Below are positions 7,434 to 16,790 of a stretch of DNA of 64,000 nucleotides, in pieces. The position numbers were made by a program, and so were the translations under genes. The notes under the pieces were generated by a model. The model searched no databases. It saw nothing but the letters and a program-made list of their open reading frames with translations, and had not been told where the DNA came from. The first letter of the stretch is position 1, and every line of letters begins with the position of its first letter. The DNA is taken from assembly GCF_002135435.1 (NCBI RefSeq), contig NZ_NEGK01000003.1, positions 1-64,000 on the forward strand, in the 5' to 3' direction. The stretch is from Acinetobacter sp. ANC 3813 (GTDB taxonomy: Bacteria; Pseudomonadota; Gammaproteobacteria; Pseudomonadales; Moraxellaceae).

Positions 7434-7808
7434 CTATAGCAATGAATTTATACAAATAAATTCAGGCTGATACTCCCCATATGCCAACTTTTTTGGCGCA
7501 GAGATTTCCCCTTATGTCACAGTTCCTAAACGCAAACGCAGCACATTTGGCAAATCTGTACGGTAAGAATAAATTGGGCTGCCGCATTGGCTGCAAAACA
7601 CCCGCGCCTTATTCTCTGTATGAAAATATTCTCGAAGACAACCCTCACCGAGAAGCAACTGAAACTTACTTTGCTCAATTGGGCTATTCCAGCCAAATAA
7701 TACACCCTGAGCAAGCCTGCAATGCTGGCAAAAGCACAAAATACTGGTTTCAATTTCTGCTGAATATTGGTACTGAACTGCACCGCATAAACACTGCCCT
7801 TTGAGCAT
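7434..7808 (-). pseudogene. GFA-family (S-(hydroxymethyl)glutathione synthase-like) gene with one in-frame stop
   Basis: From the ATG at 7808 the frame reads a typical GFA-fold protein: 'GQCLCGAVQYQY', 'LCFCQHCRLAQG' and 'VFCSQCGSPIY' carry the zinc-binding cysteine sets. A TAA at 7512-7514 cuts it at 98 residues after 'LRLGTVT'. The same frame then continues as 'GEISAPKKLAY...' for 25 codons to a TAG at 7434. That gives about 124 codons, the normal family length of about 115-135. A GAA-to-TAA change is the simplest explanation. The product may be a shortened, still zinc-binding protein or non-functional. A sequencing error at this base is also possible. Confidence 0.72.
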
Positions 7809-7829
7809 TTTTATACCTTTATTTTTTAA

Positions 7830-9269
7830 TTAGACATTTAATTGCCGATCTTTTTGCATCTGCGTTAAGCGCTGATCAATCACACCAAAAAGTGATTTAT
7901 TGTCTTTTGCTAAACGCTTGGCATGCAGTAATGATTTAATCGCATTTTCCTCATTACCTGTCCAAAACTCCACTTCTGCGCGATAACGAAGCACATTAAT
8001 CGAACGAACAGCGGAAGCACTATCGAGTTGAGCAGATTGCTGCATCAAGCGCCAGCCTGATACATCCCGCGGGTTATTATTTAAAAATCGCTTAATAATC
8101 AATTCTGCTTGAGCAGGCTGATTATTACGAAGCAATGCTTCGGCATATTTATAGTTCAATGCGCGATTCTCAGGCATTACAATCGCCGCACTGCTGACCA
8201 CTCTCAATGCATCTGCAATTTTATTCTGCCCCAAATAAATATCCGCCTGCAATAATGTCATTAAAACATGCGAATCCTTTTGCGCTTTAGCCCGATCTAA
8301 TACTGTTTGCGCATCAGCATAATCACCGTGCTGAATTTGAAATGCGCTCAATGCCAATAAACTGGCAAAATTATTTTGATCCGCCAATACACGCAGCTGC
8401 TGCTCAGTCACTTGACCAGACAGCACACGGCTATACTGACGGATGACATCAAAATCTTCATTATTTAAATTGGTTTTGACTTTCGGCAACTGATTTGCCC
8501 TTAATCGAGCCTCACTCATCCGCTCCGAAGTTAAGGGGTGTGTAAACCAAAAATCAGGTAAATAACTCACACGGGTGGTAGCACGGTTCATAACTTCAAA
8601 AAAGTCCGCCATGCTTTGCGGATTATAGCCAGAGGCATACATATACTGCATGCCTATCCGGTCTGCCTCACGCTCTTGATTTCGGCTATAGCTCAGCTGC
8701 TTATCCATCAGCACCGCTTGAGAACCCAGCATCACTGCTGCGCCAGCATCTCCATCTGCCGCAGAAGCAACCAGCGCCCCAACCAAAATACCCGCTAGAG
8801 ACAACAAGCCCTGCCCTTTAAATGCTTCACGCGAGCGGCTGTAATGGCGCTGCGTCACATGCGCAATTTCATGCGCCATCACACTGGCCATCTCATCCAT
8901 ATTGCGCGCAGAATTAATTAAACCCGTATTTAAGGCGAATAAACCTCCAGGGACAGCAAAAGCATTAATTTGAGGATCATTAATAATCAGCAAACCTACC
9001 GGCTGACTCAACTGTGTTTGGCTCAGAATATGAGAAAACACTGAATATAAACGGTCTTCCATCCACGGATTTTGCAAAACCGGCATTTGCTTATTGACTT
9101 CGCGGTAGACTTTTTCACCAATTGCGCGCTCTTTCTGCTGATCCAGCAAGCCAACACCGCCGCCAATCTCCGGTACAGAAAATTGCGCCGCCGAATTAAA
9201 TTCTACTTTTTCAGATTGTGCAAAAGCCGAACACAGTCCCAGACTGCACGCCAGTAAAATTCTTTTCAA
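7830..9269 (-). CDS. bepA: Periplasmic M48 metalloprotease with TPR domain, BepA (YfgC)-like
   Basis: A 479-residue protein with signal peptide (about residues 1-18). The M48 catalytic domain carries the intact 'HEIAH' motif and downstream 'NQEREADRIG' (third zinc ligand Glu), followed by a C-terminal TPR region from about residue 290. BepA-type proteins assist LptD and barrel assembly and degrade stalled outer-membrane proteins. The start is TTG at 9269. It is supported by GGGA a short distance upstream and by the signal peptide, which any later start would remove. It stands alone on the minus strand. Confidence 0.87.
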   Translation of the reverse strand: MKRILLACSLGLCSAFAQSEKVEFNSAAQFSVPEIGGGVGLLDQQKERAIGEKVYREVNKQMPVLQNPWMEDRLYSVFSHILSQTQLSQPVGLLIINDPQINAFAVPGGLFALNTGLINSARNMDEMASVMAHEIAHVTQRHYSRSREAFKGQGLLSLAGILVGALVASAADGDAGAAVMLGSQAVLMDKQLSYSRNQEREADRIGMQYMYASGYNPQSMADFFEVMNRATTRVSYLPDFWFTHPLTSERMSEARLRANQLPKVKTNLNNEDFDVIRQYSRVLSGQVTEQQLRVLADQNNFASLLALSAFQIQHGDYADAQTVLDRAKAQKDSHVLMTLLQADIYLGQNKIADALRVVSSAAIVMPENRALNYKYAEALLRNNQPAQAELIIKRFLNNNPRDVSGWRLMQQSAQLDSASAVRSINVLRYRAEVEFWTGNEENAIKSLLHAKRLAKDNKSLFGVIDQRLTQMQKDRQLNV

Positions 9270-9368
9270 AAGCTGGATCCCAATCTAATAACTTATTGTT
9301 TCAATCCAAAATATAGCATTGAAAAATGAGCAATTATGAAAGAAAGTGTTATTTTATTTTGACGCAGG

Positions 9369-10322
9369 CTAAACCATATAGCGCGGTACACGCCCTTCAA
9401 GCGCATCAACTAAATTATGGTACGCCAGCTCCGCCATACGCTTGCGTGTTTGTGCAGTTGCGGAACCTACATGAGGCAAAGTGACTGCATTTTCCAGCTG
9501 AAATAATTCTGAACTCTGCAATGGCTCTTTTTCATAAACATCCAAACCCGCCGCAAATATCGTGCGGGTTTTCAGTGCATGAATAAGCGCTTGCTCATTC
9601 ACCACTGAACCTCTCGCAATATTAACCAATACCGCATGCGGCTGCATCAGCTTCAATTCATCCGCACCTATTAGAGATTTAGATGCTGAATTTAAATCCA
9701 CAGCAATGACTACAAAATCAGAGCGGCTCAACACATCCTGCAATGAGCAGTATTCAGCTTTAAACTGTTCTGCAATTTCAATCTTTTCACTGCGATTATG
9801 ATACAAAATATTCATGTTAAAGCCATGAAAACCGCGCCTAGCAACCGCAGCACCAATATGCCCTAGGCCAATAATCCCGAGTGTTTTGCCATAGATATCA
9901 AGGCCAAACTGAGCAGGTCCAACGGTTCGCTGCCACTGCCCTTGCTTGGTCCAAGTATCTAGCGAAGGCACTTGACGCGCCGCACTCATCAGCAGTGTAA
10001 AAGCCAAATCTGCTGTAGTTTCTGTCAAAACATGCGGTGTATGTGTCAGCCAAATTTTCTGCTGGTGTAAATAATCAACATCATAATTATCATAGCCAAC
10101 GCTGACACTTGAAATCACTCTCAGCTTCTGGGCATTTTTTAAATTACTTTGATTCAGCACTCGGCCTGCACCGATCAGGCCATCCGCATCAGCACTATGT
10201 TCTAAAATTTGCTGGTTAACATCGCCATTTTTGGGATTGATTTGAACAACATGATATTGCTGCTCCAGTCTCATCAAAATTTCATTATCGATTTGGCTAA
10301 ATACAACAACTTTTTGCTTCAT
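9369..10322 (-). CDS. D-isomer-specific 2-hydroxyacid dehydrogenase
   Basis: A 317-residue NAD(P)-dependent dehydrogenase of the glyoxylate/hydroxypyruvate reductase type. It has the Rossmann motif 'GLGHIGAAVARR' and the catalytic triad regions 'NIARGSVVNE' (Arg), 'DVYEKEPL' (Glu) and 'LPHVGSAT' (His). Substrate specificity (glyoxylate, hydroxypyruvate or 2-ketogluconate) cannot be fixed from sequence. Its ATG lies seven bases after the stop of the HolD-like gene, and its ribosome binding site overlaps that gene's end, so the two are likely cotranscribed. Confidence 0.88.
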   Translation of the reverse strand: MKQKVVVFSQIDNEILMRLEQQYHVVQINPKNGDVNQQILEHSADADGLIGAGRVLNQSNLKNAQKLRVISSVSVGYDNYDVDYLHQQKIWLTHTPHVLTETTADLAFTLLMSAARQVPSLDTWTKQGQWQRTVGPAQFGLDIYGKTLGIIGLGHIGAAVARRGFHGFNMNILYHNRSEKIEIAEQFKAEYCSLQDVLSRSDFVVIAVDLNSASKSLIGADELKLMQPHAVLVNIARGSVVNEQALIHALKTRTIFAAGLDVYEKEPLQSSELFQLENAVTLPHVGSATAQTRKRMAELAYHNLVDALEGRVPRYMV

Positions 10323-10329
10323 GCTTAGA

Positions 10330-10971
10330 TCATTCCTTGATTTTATTTTGCATAAATTGCCATAAGCGTTTTTTTAATAACGGCTGGTCTAGCATTTCCT
10401 GCAACGAAGCCAGCCGAATAGATGATGATGACTGTAAGTGTGGAATATCCCCTAAACACAGTACATTCTTATCTGCACTCAATGCATCTGAGAAGCCTTG
10501 CACATATGAAGCTGCACCACGTCCGTCCTGCATATTTTGCCAAGCAAAAGGCCATTGCAGCTGATAAAACTCTGCTGAAACAGCACGCTGTATATTGCGC
10601 CATAATAGCTGCTGATCCGCAGTCACTGCCGTAGAATCTATTAACACTACAGCCTTTGCCAAAACGATAGCTTCAATAGAAAATGCAGGAATTTGCAGCG
10701 CAGGCACGATTGGCTCTTGCACAATGACTGGTGCTTCTGCAAGCTTTGGCTGAATATCTAAGGAATTGACGCGCTCAACAGGAGCAAGCTCTGGCTGCTG
10801 AGCTATCAAATCAGCTACATCTGACGTTTGCTGCAAGATGATTTCAGAAATTACTTCTGCTGGTGCTTGATCACGCCAAATTGCAGGCTGATGCTGCAGA
10901 CACATTGCATCCTTAGGAATCCATAGATCAATCCCTAATGCCGCCATTATGTCACGCTGATGCCCCATCAT
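10330..10971 (-). CDS. HolD-like protein (possible DNA polymerase III psi subunit)
   Basis: A 213-residue cytosolic protein. The N-terminus 'HQRDIMAALGIDLWIPKDA' resembles the psi subunit opening ('R..L..LGI..W..R'), which binds the clamp-loader/SSB link. The C-terminal part 'VLCLGDIPHLQSSSSIRLASLQEMLDQPLLKKRLWQ' also fits the diverged HolD-like proteins of Moraxellaceae and Pseudomonas. The middle is low-similarity and rich in Gln/Ala/Pro. Two ATGs (10971, 10968) are both possible starts. The family assignment is by short motifs only. It is cotranscribed with the dehydrogenase downstream. Confidence 0.55.
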   Translation of the reverse strand: MMGHQRDIMAALGIDLWIPKDAMCLQHQPAIWRDQAPAEVISEIILQQTSDVADLIAQQPELAPVERVNSLDIQPKLAEAPVIVQEPIVPALQIPAFSIEAIVLAKAVVLIDSTAVTADQQLLWRNIQRAVSAEFYQLQWPFAWQNMQDGRGAASYVQGFSDALSADKNVLCLGDIPHLQSSSSIRLASLQEMLDQPLLKKRLWQFMQNKIKE

Positions 10972-11082
10972 GCTTTCATCATCACCAAATTCATAGGCAA
11001 TATTCTAACGAGATTATGCTTATTTTGCTGTAGTTTTCTTTCAATTCAGCTTAAAGCCTGCTCAACTTTAAAAAATGCATAT

Positions 11083-12972
11083 CTAGATAATCATTAAATT
11101 ATTTACTTTTTGCATAAAATCAACCATTTCATCTGTTTCAAAACCTAAGCGCCAGTACAGCAGCTCAAGTACATCTAGCTCATCCTGCGTAATAATACGG
11201 TCATTCCATAAGCAATATTCTGCAATCGCTAAAATACTGAACCGATCACGCAGTAGTAGCCCAGCTATATCATTCAGAATTTCCGCCAAATCAATCGGCT
11301 CATCTGAAATATCACTATAAAGCTCCAACTCTTGCTGCGTTAGAATCCGTTTAAGAATTTTCTCACGCACTTCCAACTGACTGTCACTATTGATCTGCTG
11401 CACATGCAATAAAGCATCAATCAAACGCACAATGCTTGGCTTTACATCTTCCAATGCAGTCGCAGCATGCACTGGCATGAGATTCAGCTCATACTTCACC
11501 CGCTCCAGAAGCAAAGCATCCAGCAAGCCAATTTCACCATCCTCTTGAATTATACGCGCCAATTTCATTAAAAATTGCCGTGCAATAGTTGCCGGCATCG
11601 AGCCAATATTCAGACAAGCTTCTTTAAAAATAGCGATATGTACACGACCATCCAAATTCAGCAATGAATCTACAATGGCGCGGCTCACCTCCGCTTCGGT
11701 CGGAATAAATTCACGGTATTGACGAATCATTAAGATAGCCACCATAACCTCACGCGAACCCGTTGCCGTTTGCATCGCACGGTCAATTAGCTCTGGACGC
11801 TGCCAATTGGCGCGAATTTCAGGCTTTAAAGGTTTAATGGCGTCTTTTATTGCAAAACTAATGGGCGACAATCTCAGCAAAGGCAGCGGTTGCGGCGAAC
11901 TCCACGGCATCGCCATATCTGGACTGACTTCTTCCAAAGAGCGGAACAAATTAAACAAAGGCTGATTTTTTAATTTTTTAAGGTTTTCCAGCTGCATATC
12001 CTGAATCATTGCAGGATTTAACTCAAATATTCGCTGCTCTATGCTTGGATGAATATTCATCCAATTTTGCTGACTGAGTGCATTAGCAAAACACATATGC
12101 GAAATAGATTCGGCATATTCACTATGAATTTGTGATCCTGAGTGATGCACATAAATCCGCATGAGCGTTTGTATATTGGCATCATTCTGAATTAAGCGCT
12201 TTGTTTTTTGATCATTTTTATAGGTTCGGCTACCCAACGTAATAAACTTAATAAATCGAGTAATCAGCACCCCTAAACACCCCGTCAGCCAAATTAATGC
12301 GCCAATAGCCACAAAGAAGGTTTCAAACTTATTTTCACGCACAGAGCCATTTCGATAAAAACCGCGCTTGGCTATTTTACTGCCCCACTGGCTAAAAGCC
12401 GTTAAGCCACTATACAAAATTTTTAAACGCGTATTTTCCGCTGCTTCACCTGATAAAATCTTATTAAACTCATGGCTTAGCAAGCCATACAATTCCATTT
12501 CATCTAAATTCTGAATTGCACCCCAAGTTAAAATAATGACGGTATCACGCGGGTAAAAACCCGCCGTCAGCGCATTCACTCCAACTTCATTGGGTAAAAC
12601 ATAAAGTGCTGGCGTATCAATTAAAAAAGTTGCTGCCAACTGTTCTGTAATTTTTAGTGCAACGGTTTCTTCTGGAATGCTTTCGACTAAGCTTAATCTG
12701 CGTGCACCCATCTGCTTTGCTAAAGAATGGCCGCCGGTACGAAATGTATAAAACTCATAAAGCACTGATACAGACATAATCAGCAGTAGCAAAGCCAGCA
12801 AATAAGGGCTGAGGGTATGCCAATAAATGGACTGTGCAGGATTTACATAAAAAACCAAAAGCCCGACGATACTATTGATAATTACAATAGTTAAAAGCAC
12901 TGCGACCGCACAAAAAAACGCGGACCAAAACATGTTTTTGTTTTTTATAAAAGCGTAGCCAACTCGTCTCAA
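11083..12972 (-). CDS. M48-like membrane peptidase homologue with degenerate HExxH motif
   Basis: A 629-residue protein with two N-terminal membrane segments (about residues 14-40 and 52-72), an M48 (Ste24/HtpX-like) region and a further membrane segment near residue 215-245. The C-terminal helical part resembles a TerB-like module. The zinc motif reads 'LLSHEFNK' (His167, Glu168, Lys171), so the second histidine of HExxH is lysine. Without it, metalloprotease activity is doubtful. 'HPSIEQRIFELNP', typical of this subfamily, is retained. The TTG start at 12972 has AAGGGA five bases upstream; the first ATG (residue 14) would cut into the first membrane segment and has no site. Confidence 0.75.
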   Translation of the reverse strand: MRRVGYAFIKNKNMFWSAFFCAVAVLLTIVIINSIVGLLVFYVNPAQSIYWHTLSPYLLALLLLIMSVSVLYEFYTFRTGGHSLAKQMGARRLSLVESIPEETVALKITEQLAATFLIDTPALYVLPNEVGVNALTAGFYPRDTVIILTWGAIQNLDEMELYGLLSHEFNKILSGEAAENTRLKILYSGLTAFSQWGSKIAKRGFYRNGSVRENKFETFFVAIGALIWLTGCLGVLITRFIKFITLGSRTYKNDQKTKRLIQNDANIQTLMRIYVHHSGSQIHSEYAESISHMCFANALSQQNWMNIHPSIEQRIFELNPAMIQDMQLENLKKLKNQPLFNLFRSLEEVSPDMAMPWSSPQPLPLLRLSPISFAIKDAIKPLKPEIRANWQRPELIDRAMQTATGSREVMVAILMIRQYREFIPTEAEVSRAIVDSLLNLDGRVHIAIFKEACLNIGSMPATIARQFLMKLARIIQEDGEIGLLDALLLERVKYELNLMPVHAATALEDVKPSIVRLIDALLHVQQINSDSQLEVREKILKRILTQQELELYSDISDEPIDLAEILNDIAGLLLRDRFSILAIAEYCLWNDRIITQDELDVLELLYWRLGFETDEMVDFMQKVNNLMII

Positions 12973-13018
12973 TGCAATCCCTTAAAACAACATTGTCTTT
13001 TGTTTAACCATCATAAAT

Positions 13019-13048
13019 GAAAAAAGCGGGAAATTCCCGCTTTTCATA
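13019..13048. terminator. Terminator of purF
   Basis: AAAAGCGGGAA/TTCCCGCTTTT forms a strong hairpin with A and T flanks, about 15 bases past the purF stop on the minus strand. Confidence 0.8.
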
Positions 13049-13062
13049 GAGTTTTTGAAGAC

Positions 13063-14604
13063 TTACTCTTCACGAACCCCTGTTAAATCCACAGATGCAG
13101 CATCAATATTAACATCGATGTATTTATCTTTGCTTTCGAGTTTTGCAGAGTCATTGCGCTGTTTTTCCAAAGCCGCAAGATACGCATCATCAATACCGCC
13201 AGCAACGTATTCGCCGTTAAATACAGAGCAGTCAAACTCTTGCAATGCAGGCACTTTGGTTGTGCGTACAGCCGCTTTCAAATCTTCCAAATCTTGGAAA
13301 ATCAAACGGTCTGCACCAATGATTTCACGAATTTCTTCGACACTGCGGTCTGATGCAATCAATTCCGATTTTGCCGGCATATCAATACCATATACGTTCG
13401 GGTATTTCACCATTGGCGCAGCAGAAGCAAAGAATACTTTTTTCGCACCGGCATCACGCGCCATTTGGATAATCTCGTTACACGTTGTACCGCGAACAAT
13501 AGAGTCATCAACCAATAATACGTTTTTGCCTTGGAATTCCAGCTCAACAGGGTTCAGCTTTTGACGAACAGATTTTTTGCGCAGCTGTTGACCCGGCATA
13601 ATGAAGGTACGGCCAATATAGCGGTTCTTCATAAAGCCTTCACGGAATTTCACACCCAGCGTATTAGCAAGCTCAAGTGCAGAAGTACGCGATGTATCTG
13701 GAATAGGAATCACAACATCAATATCGTGCTCTTCACTCCACTCACGCAGAATTTTTTGCGCAAGCTTTTCACCCATTTTCAAGCGGGCTTTATATACAGA
13801 AATACCGTCAATCGTTGCATCTGGTCGCGCAAAATACACATACTCAAAAATACAAGGACGGTATTCAGGCGCTGCAGCGCACTGCTTGGTTGACATTACG
13901 CCGTTAGCTGTAATGAAAATCGCTTCGCCCGGCTCAATGTCGCGCTCTACTTTAAAGCCCAAGGCAGTGATCGCGACAGATTCAGAAGCAATGATGTACT
14001 CCTTGCCCTGATCAGTTTCACGAGAACCGTAAATTAATGGGCGAATACCGTTTGGATCGCGGAAGCCTACCAAGCCTTGACCCGTAATCATTGCCACCAC
14101 TGCATAGCCGCCTTTACAGCGCTCATGAACTCGAGCAACAACTTTAAAGATATCTTCAGCTTCTGCAGTTAGCTTGCTGCTTTTTTGCAATTCATGCGCA
14201 AATACGTTTAACAGCACTTCTGAGTCTGAATCCGTATTCATATGACGCAAATCTGTTTTAAACAGATCATCATGAATTTCTTTCGCATTGGTTAAGTTGC
14301 CGTTATGCGCCAATGTAATGCCATAAGGCGAGTTCACATAAAATGGCTGAGCTTCCGCACTGCTTGAAGAACCCGCAGTTGGATAACGCACATGACCGAT
14401 ACCGTAGTTGCCTTGCAGCGCGCGCATATGACGTGTATGAAACACATCACGCACCATTCCCGTATCCTTGCGAAGGAATAGGCGTCCTTCATGGCAAGTT
14501 ACGATCCCAGCGGCATCTTGTCCACGATGCTGTAACATCGTTAATGCATCAAACAACATTTGGTTAACGGGTGATTTACCAGCTATACCAACTACTCCAC
14601 ACAT
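13063..14604 (-). CDS. purF: Amidophosphoribosyltransferase
   Basis: Catalyses the first step of de novo purine synthesis, PRPP plus glutamine to 5-phosphoribosylamine. The 513-residue protein starts 'MCGVVGIAG', so Cys2 becomes the N-terminal nucleophile of the class II glutamine amidotransferase domain. The PRPP-binding loop '[13 protein letters not shown]' lies in the C-terminal phosphoribosyltransferase domain near residue 365. The length is normal. cvpA lies 24 bases upstream in the same direction, the conserved cvpA-purF pair. Confidence 0.97.
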   Translation of the reverse strand: MCGVVGIAGKSPVNQMLFDALTMLQHRGQDAAGIVTCHEGRLFLRKDTGMVRDVFHTRHMRALQGNYGIGHVRYPTAGSSSSAEAQPFYVNSPYGITLAHNGNLTNAKEIHDDLFKTDLRHMNTDSDSEVLLNVFAHELQKSSKLTAEAEDIFKVVARVHERCKGGYAVVAMITGQGLVGFRDPNGIRPLIYGSRETDQGKEYIIASESVAITALGFKVERDIEPGEAIFITANGVMSTKQCAAAPEYRPCIFEYVYFARPDATIDGISVYKARLKMGEKLAQKILREWSEEHDIDVVIPIPDTSRTSALELANTLGVKFREGFMKNRYIGRTFIMPGQQLRKKSVRQKLNPVELEFQGKNVLLVDDSIVRGTTCNEIIQMARDAGAKKVFFASAAPMVKYPNVYGIDMPAKSELIASDRSVEEIREIIGADRLIFQDLEDLKAAVRTTKVPALQEFDCSVFNGEYVAGGIDDAYLAALEKQRNDSAKLESKDKYIDVNIDAASVDLTGVREE

Positions 14605-14628
14605 AGCAACCTCGCAGACACGCTAGGA

Positions 14629-15213
14629 TTAATAAAAAGGATTATTTGTTGATTCACCATCAGCCTGCCCTTTTTTAGGTACAGCGCCTGATGATTGTTC
14701 TGACGTTTTCGATGTTCCGTCAGAATTAATATGATGCAAGGCTTCATTTGCCGCTTCTTTAGACAAATGCGCTGCCCAAGGTGCGTAAGGCAATAAAGCC
14801 TGAATAAATTTAGACTGTTTCCAATGCGGTGAGCTTTCAACCCATGGCCCAATTCCCTGAATTGTAATCAATACAACCAGCAGACCTTTTAAACCGCCAA
14901 ATACACCGCCAGCTAAACGATTTAATGGCCCGAGTTTCAGGCTTTTTAAAATACTGTTCAGCAGATAGCTTACGATCCAGGTTAAGACCACAATCACCAA
15001 AACAATGAATGCAAATGCGGCGATCTTCTGCACCACAGGATCCGAACTGAGTGAAAGCATGGAAGGTGCCAAGACAGATGCATATTTTGCCGCAACAATT
15101 AATGCCAGTATCCATCCTGCCAAGTTCGCAAAGGCTTTAATAAATCCTTGACGCAAACCGTTTAGCCCTCCAATGAGCAATATAATCAGTATAAAGATAT
15201 CAAGGGTATTCAT
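14629..15213 (-). CDS. cvpA: CvpA family inner membrane protein
   Basis: A 194-residue protein with four hydrophobic segments in the first 120 residues and the family opening 'NTLDIFILIILLIGGLNGLRQGFIK'. The C-terminal tail is soluble and rich in Ser/Lys. CvpA is needed for colicin V production and for envelope stress resistance in enterobacteria; its biochemical role is unknown. It lies between pyrD (5-base gap) and purF and is probably part of a pyrD-cvpA-purF transcript. Confidence 0.92.
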   Translation of the reverse strand: MNTLDIFILIILLIGGLNGLRQGFIKAFANLAGWILALIVAAKYASVLAPSMLSLSSDPVVQKIAAFAFIVLVIVVLTWIVSYLLNSILKSLKLGPLNRLAGGVFGGLKGLLVVLITIQGIGPWVESSPHWKQSKFIQALLPYAPWAAHLSKEAANEALHHINSDGTSKTSEQSSGAVPKKGQADGESTNNPFY

Positions 15214-15218
15214 GATCT

Positions 15219-16220
15219 TTACAATGCGTCAACGCAGTCTTTCACGAGTTTAGGTCCAGTATATATGAGGCCGCTGTACACTTGTACAAGGGCAGCGCCT
15301 GCATTCTTTTTCGCCAGCGCGTCTTCGCCCGACAAAATCCCCCCCACACCGATCAATGGAATTTGCCCATCAAGCGCTTTAAAGAAAGCCGCTAAACATG
15401 CTGTGCTTTTAACAAATACAGGCGCACCAGATAGACCGCCTGCCTCATCGCCATGCTTCAAGTTTTCCACACCTTCGCGCGACAATGTAGTATTCGTCAC
15501 AATCAAGCCATCAATTTTAAATTGCAGCAATTGCTTAGCGATGAACTGAATATCTTCCGCTTCCAAATCTGGCGCAACTTTAAGCACAAGCGGAACATAA
15601 TGCTGATGTTCTTCTGCCAACTCCAACTGCCGCTTTTTTAATGTTTCTAAAAGCTCAGTCAAAGCATCACCGCTTTGCAAACTACGCAGATTTTTAGTAT
15701 TTGGAGAGGAAATATTAACTGTAATATAAGACGCGTAGTTATAGACTTTTTCAAGGCAAATCAGATAATCATCAACAGCATTTTCAACAGGAGTCGCTGC
15801 ATTTTTACCAATGTTAATGCCCAGCACACCTTTAAATTTAGCAGCTTTTACATTCTCAATAAGCTGATCTACACCATCATTATTAAAACCCATACGGTTA
15901 ATAATGGCTTTCGCTTCAGGTAAACGGAATAGCCGCGGCTCTGGGTTGCCGTCTTGCGGTTTAGGAGTAATCGTGCCGATTTCAATAAAACCGAAACCTT
16001 GCGTCGCCAAAGCATCAATATAGGCGCCGTTTTTATCCAGACCCGCTGCAAGACCAACAGGATTAGGGAATTCAATACCCATGCAAGTTACAGGCTTAGC
16101 AGCAACAGCTTGCCGCATCAAGCCCATCTTATGGGATGATTTCAAAAGGGATAATGTCAGCTCATGTGCACGCTCTGGTGCTAAAGTAAACAACAAAGGG
16201 CGGGCAAGAGAATACAACAT
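15219..16220 (-). CDS. pyrD: Dihydroorotate dehydrogenase (quinone), class 2
   Basis: Oxidises dihydroorotate to orotate at the inner membrane with quinone as acceptor. The 333-residue length and the N-terminal amphipathic helix ('[19 protein letters not shown]') mark class 2. FMN and substrate segments '[13 protein letters not shown]', '[12 protein letters not shown]' (with the catalytic Ser region) and '[11 protein letters not shown]' are present. The gene is followed immediately by cvpA, so pyrimidine and purine steps share this block. Confidence 0.96.
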   Translation of the reverse strand: MLYSLARPLLFTLAPERAHELTLSLLKSSHKMGLMRQAVAAKPVTCMGIEFPNPVGLAAGLDKNGAYIDALATQGFGFIEIGTITPKPQDGNPEPRLFRLPEAKAIINRMGFNNDGVDQLIENVKAAKFKGVLGINIGKNAATPVENAVDDYLICLEKVYNYASYITVNISSPNTKNLRSLQSGDALTELLETLKKRQLELAEEHQHYVPLVLKVAPDLEAEDIQFIAKQLLQFKIDGLIVTNTTLSREGVENLKHGDEAGGLSGAPVFVKSTACLAAFFKALDGQIPLIGVGGILSGEDALAKKNAGAALVQVYSGLIYTGPKLVKDCVDAL

Positions 16221-16310
16221 ATCTGCAAAAGTCTACTGCTTTCTGAGTCGCCATATTATAGGCACAGATAGCTGAAAACACCATGCTTCACTGTTCTTTA
16301 TTTTTACCGA

Positions 16311-16790
16311 TTACTGTACAGTCGCTGTTAATTTAATCTGGCCCGCTTCCGAATTTAGTTCCATTTTTTCAATACTTAGCCCCATTTGTACCATCTGGGT
16401 TAAAAAGTTAGCCAGCACGGCATAATTTTCATGCATCACCGCCATCTGTATTTGCTCTCCAGATTGCTGTGATGCGACAGATAAACCTTGCTGCTGCGCT
16501 GCACGCTGCACTTTATCTGCAGCAGATAAAACCGTATCTCCTGCCGGCTTCATGGTGACCGCATTACTTTGCATCCACACAATCGTATCTTTTAAATCAT
16601 TCAGACGCTTTTGCTGATACTCAGCAGCCTTATGCATGTAAAACAGCGAAGCGCCTACCGCAGCAACAATCACAAAAACCGTTGTGAAAATCACCATAAC
16701 GCGTTCACGAACAGACAGGCTGTCTAAATATTCAATCAGCGCCTCTATACACTGATCGAAACTTTGCTGCAAATTTTCAAATGTTTTCAT
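16311..16790 (-). CDS. gspM: Type II secretion system protein M
   Basis: A 159-residue bitopic inner-membrane protein: a short cytoplasmic start, a membrane segment at about residues 31-52 ('VMVIFTTVFVIVAAVGASLFYM') and a periplasmic ferredoxin-like domain. GspM pairs with GspL in the assembly platform of the type II secretion machine. Its ATG overlaps the gspL stop by one base (TAATG), indicating translational coupling. No other gsp gene is in the window, which agrees with the scattered T2SS genes of Acinetobacter. Confidence 0.85.
   Translation of the reverse strand: MKTFENLQQSFDQCIEALIEYLDSLSVRERVMVIFTTVFVIVAAVGASLFYMHKAAEYQQKRLNDLKDTIVWMQSNAVTMKPAGDTVLSAADKVQRAAQQQGLSVASQQSGEQIQMAVMHENYAVLANFLTQMVQMGLSIEKMELNSEAGQIKLTATVQ

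Noticed and set aside
7481..7804. 107-codon plus-strand frame
   Set aside because: It lies antisense to the GFA-family gene, which has clear zinc motifs. The plus-strand reading is a shadow.
13055..13564. 169-codon plus-strand frame opposite purF
   Set aside because: Long antisense frames are expected opposite this codon usage, and the product is Ser-rich and unlike real proteins.
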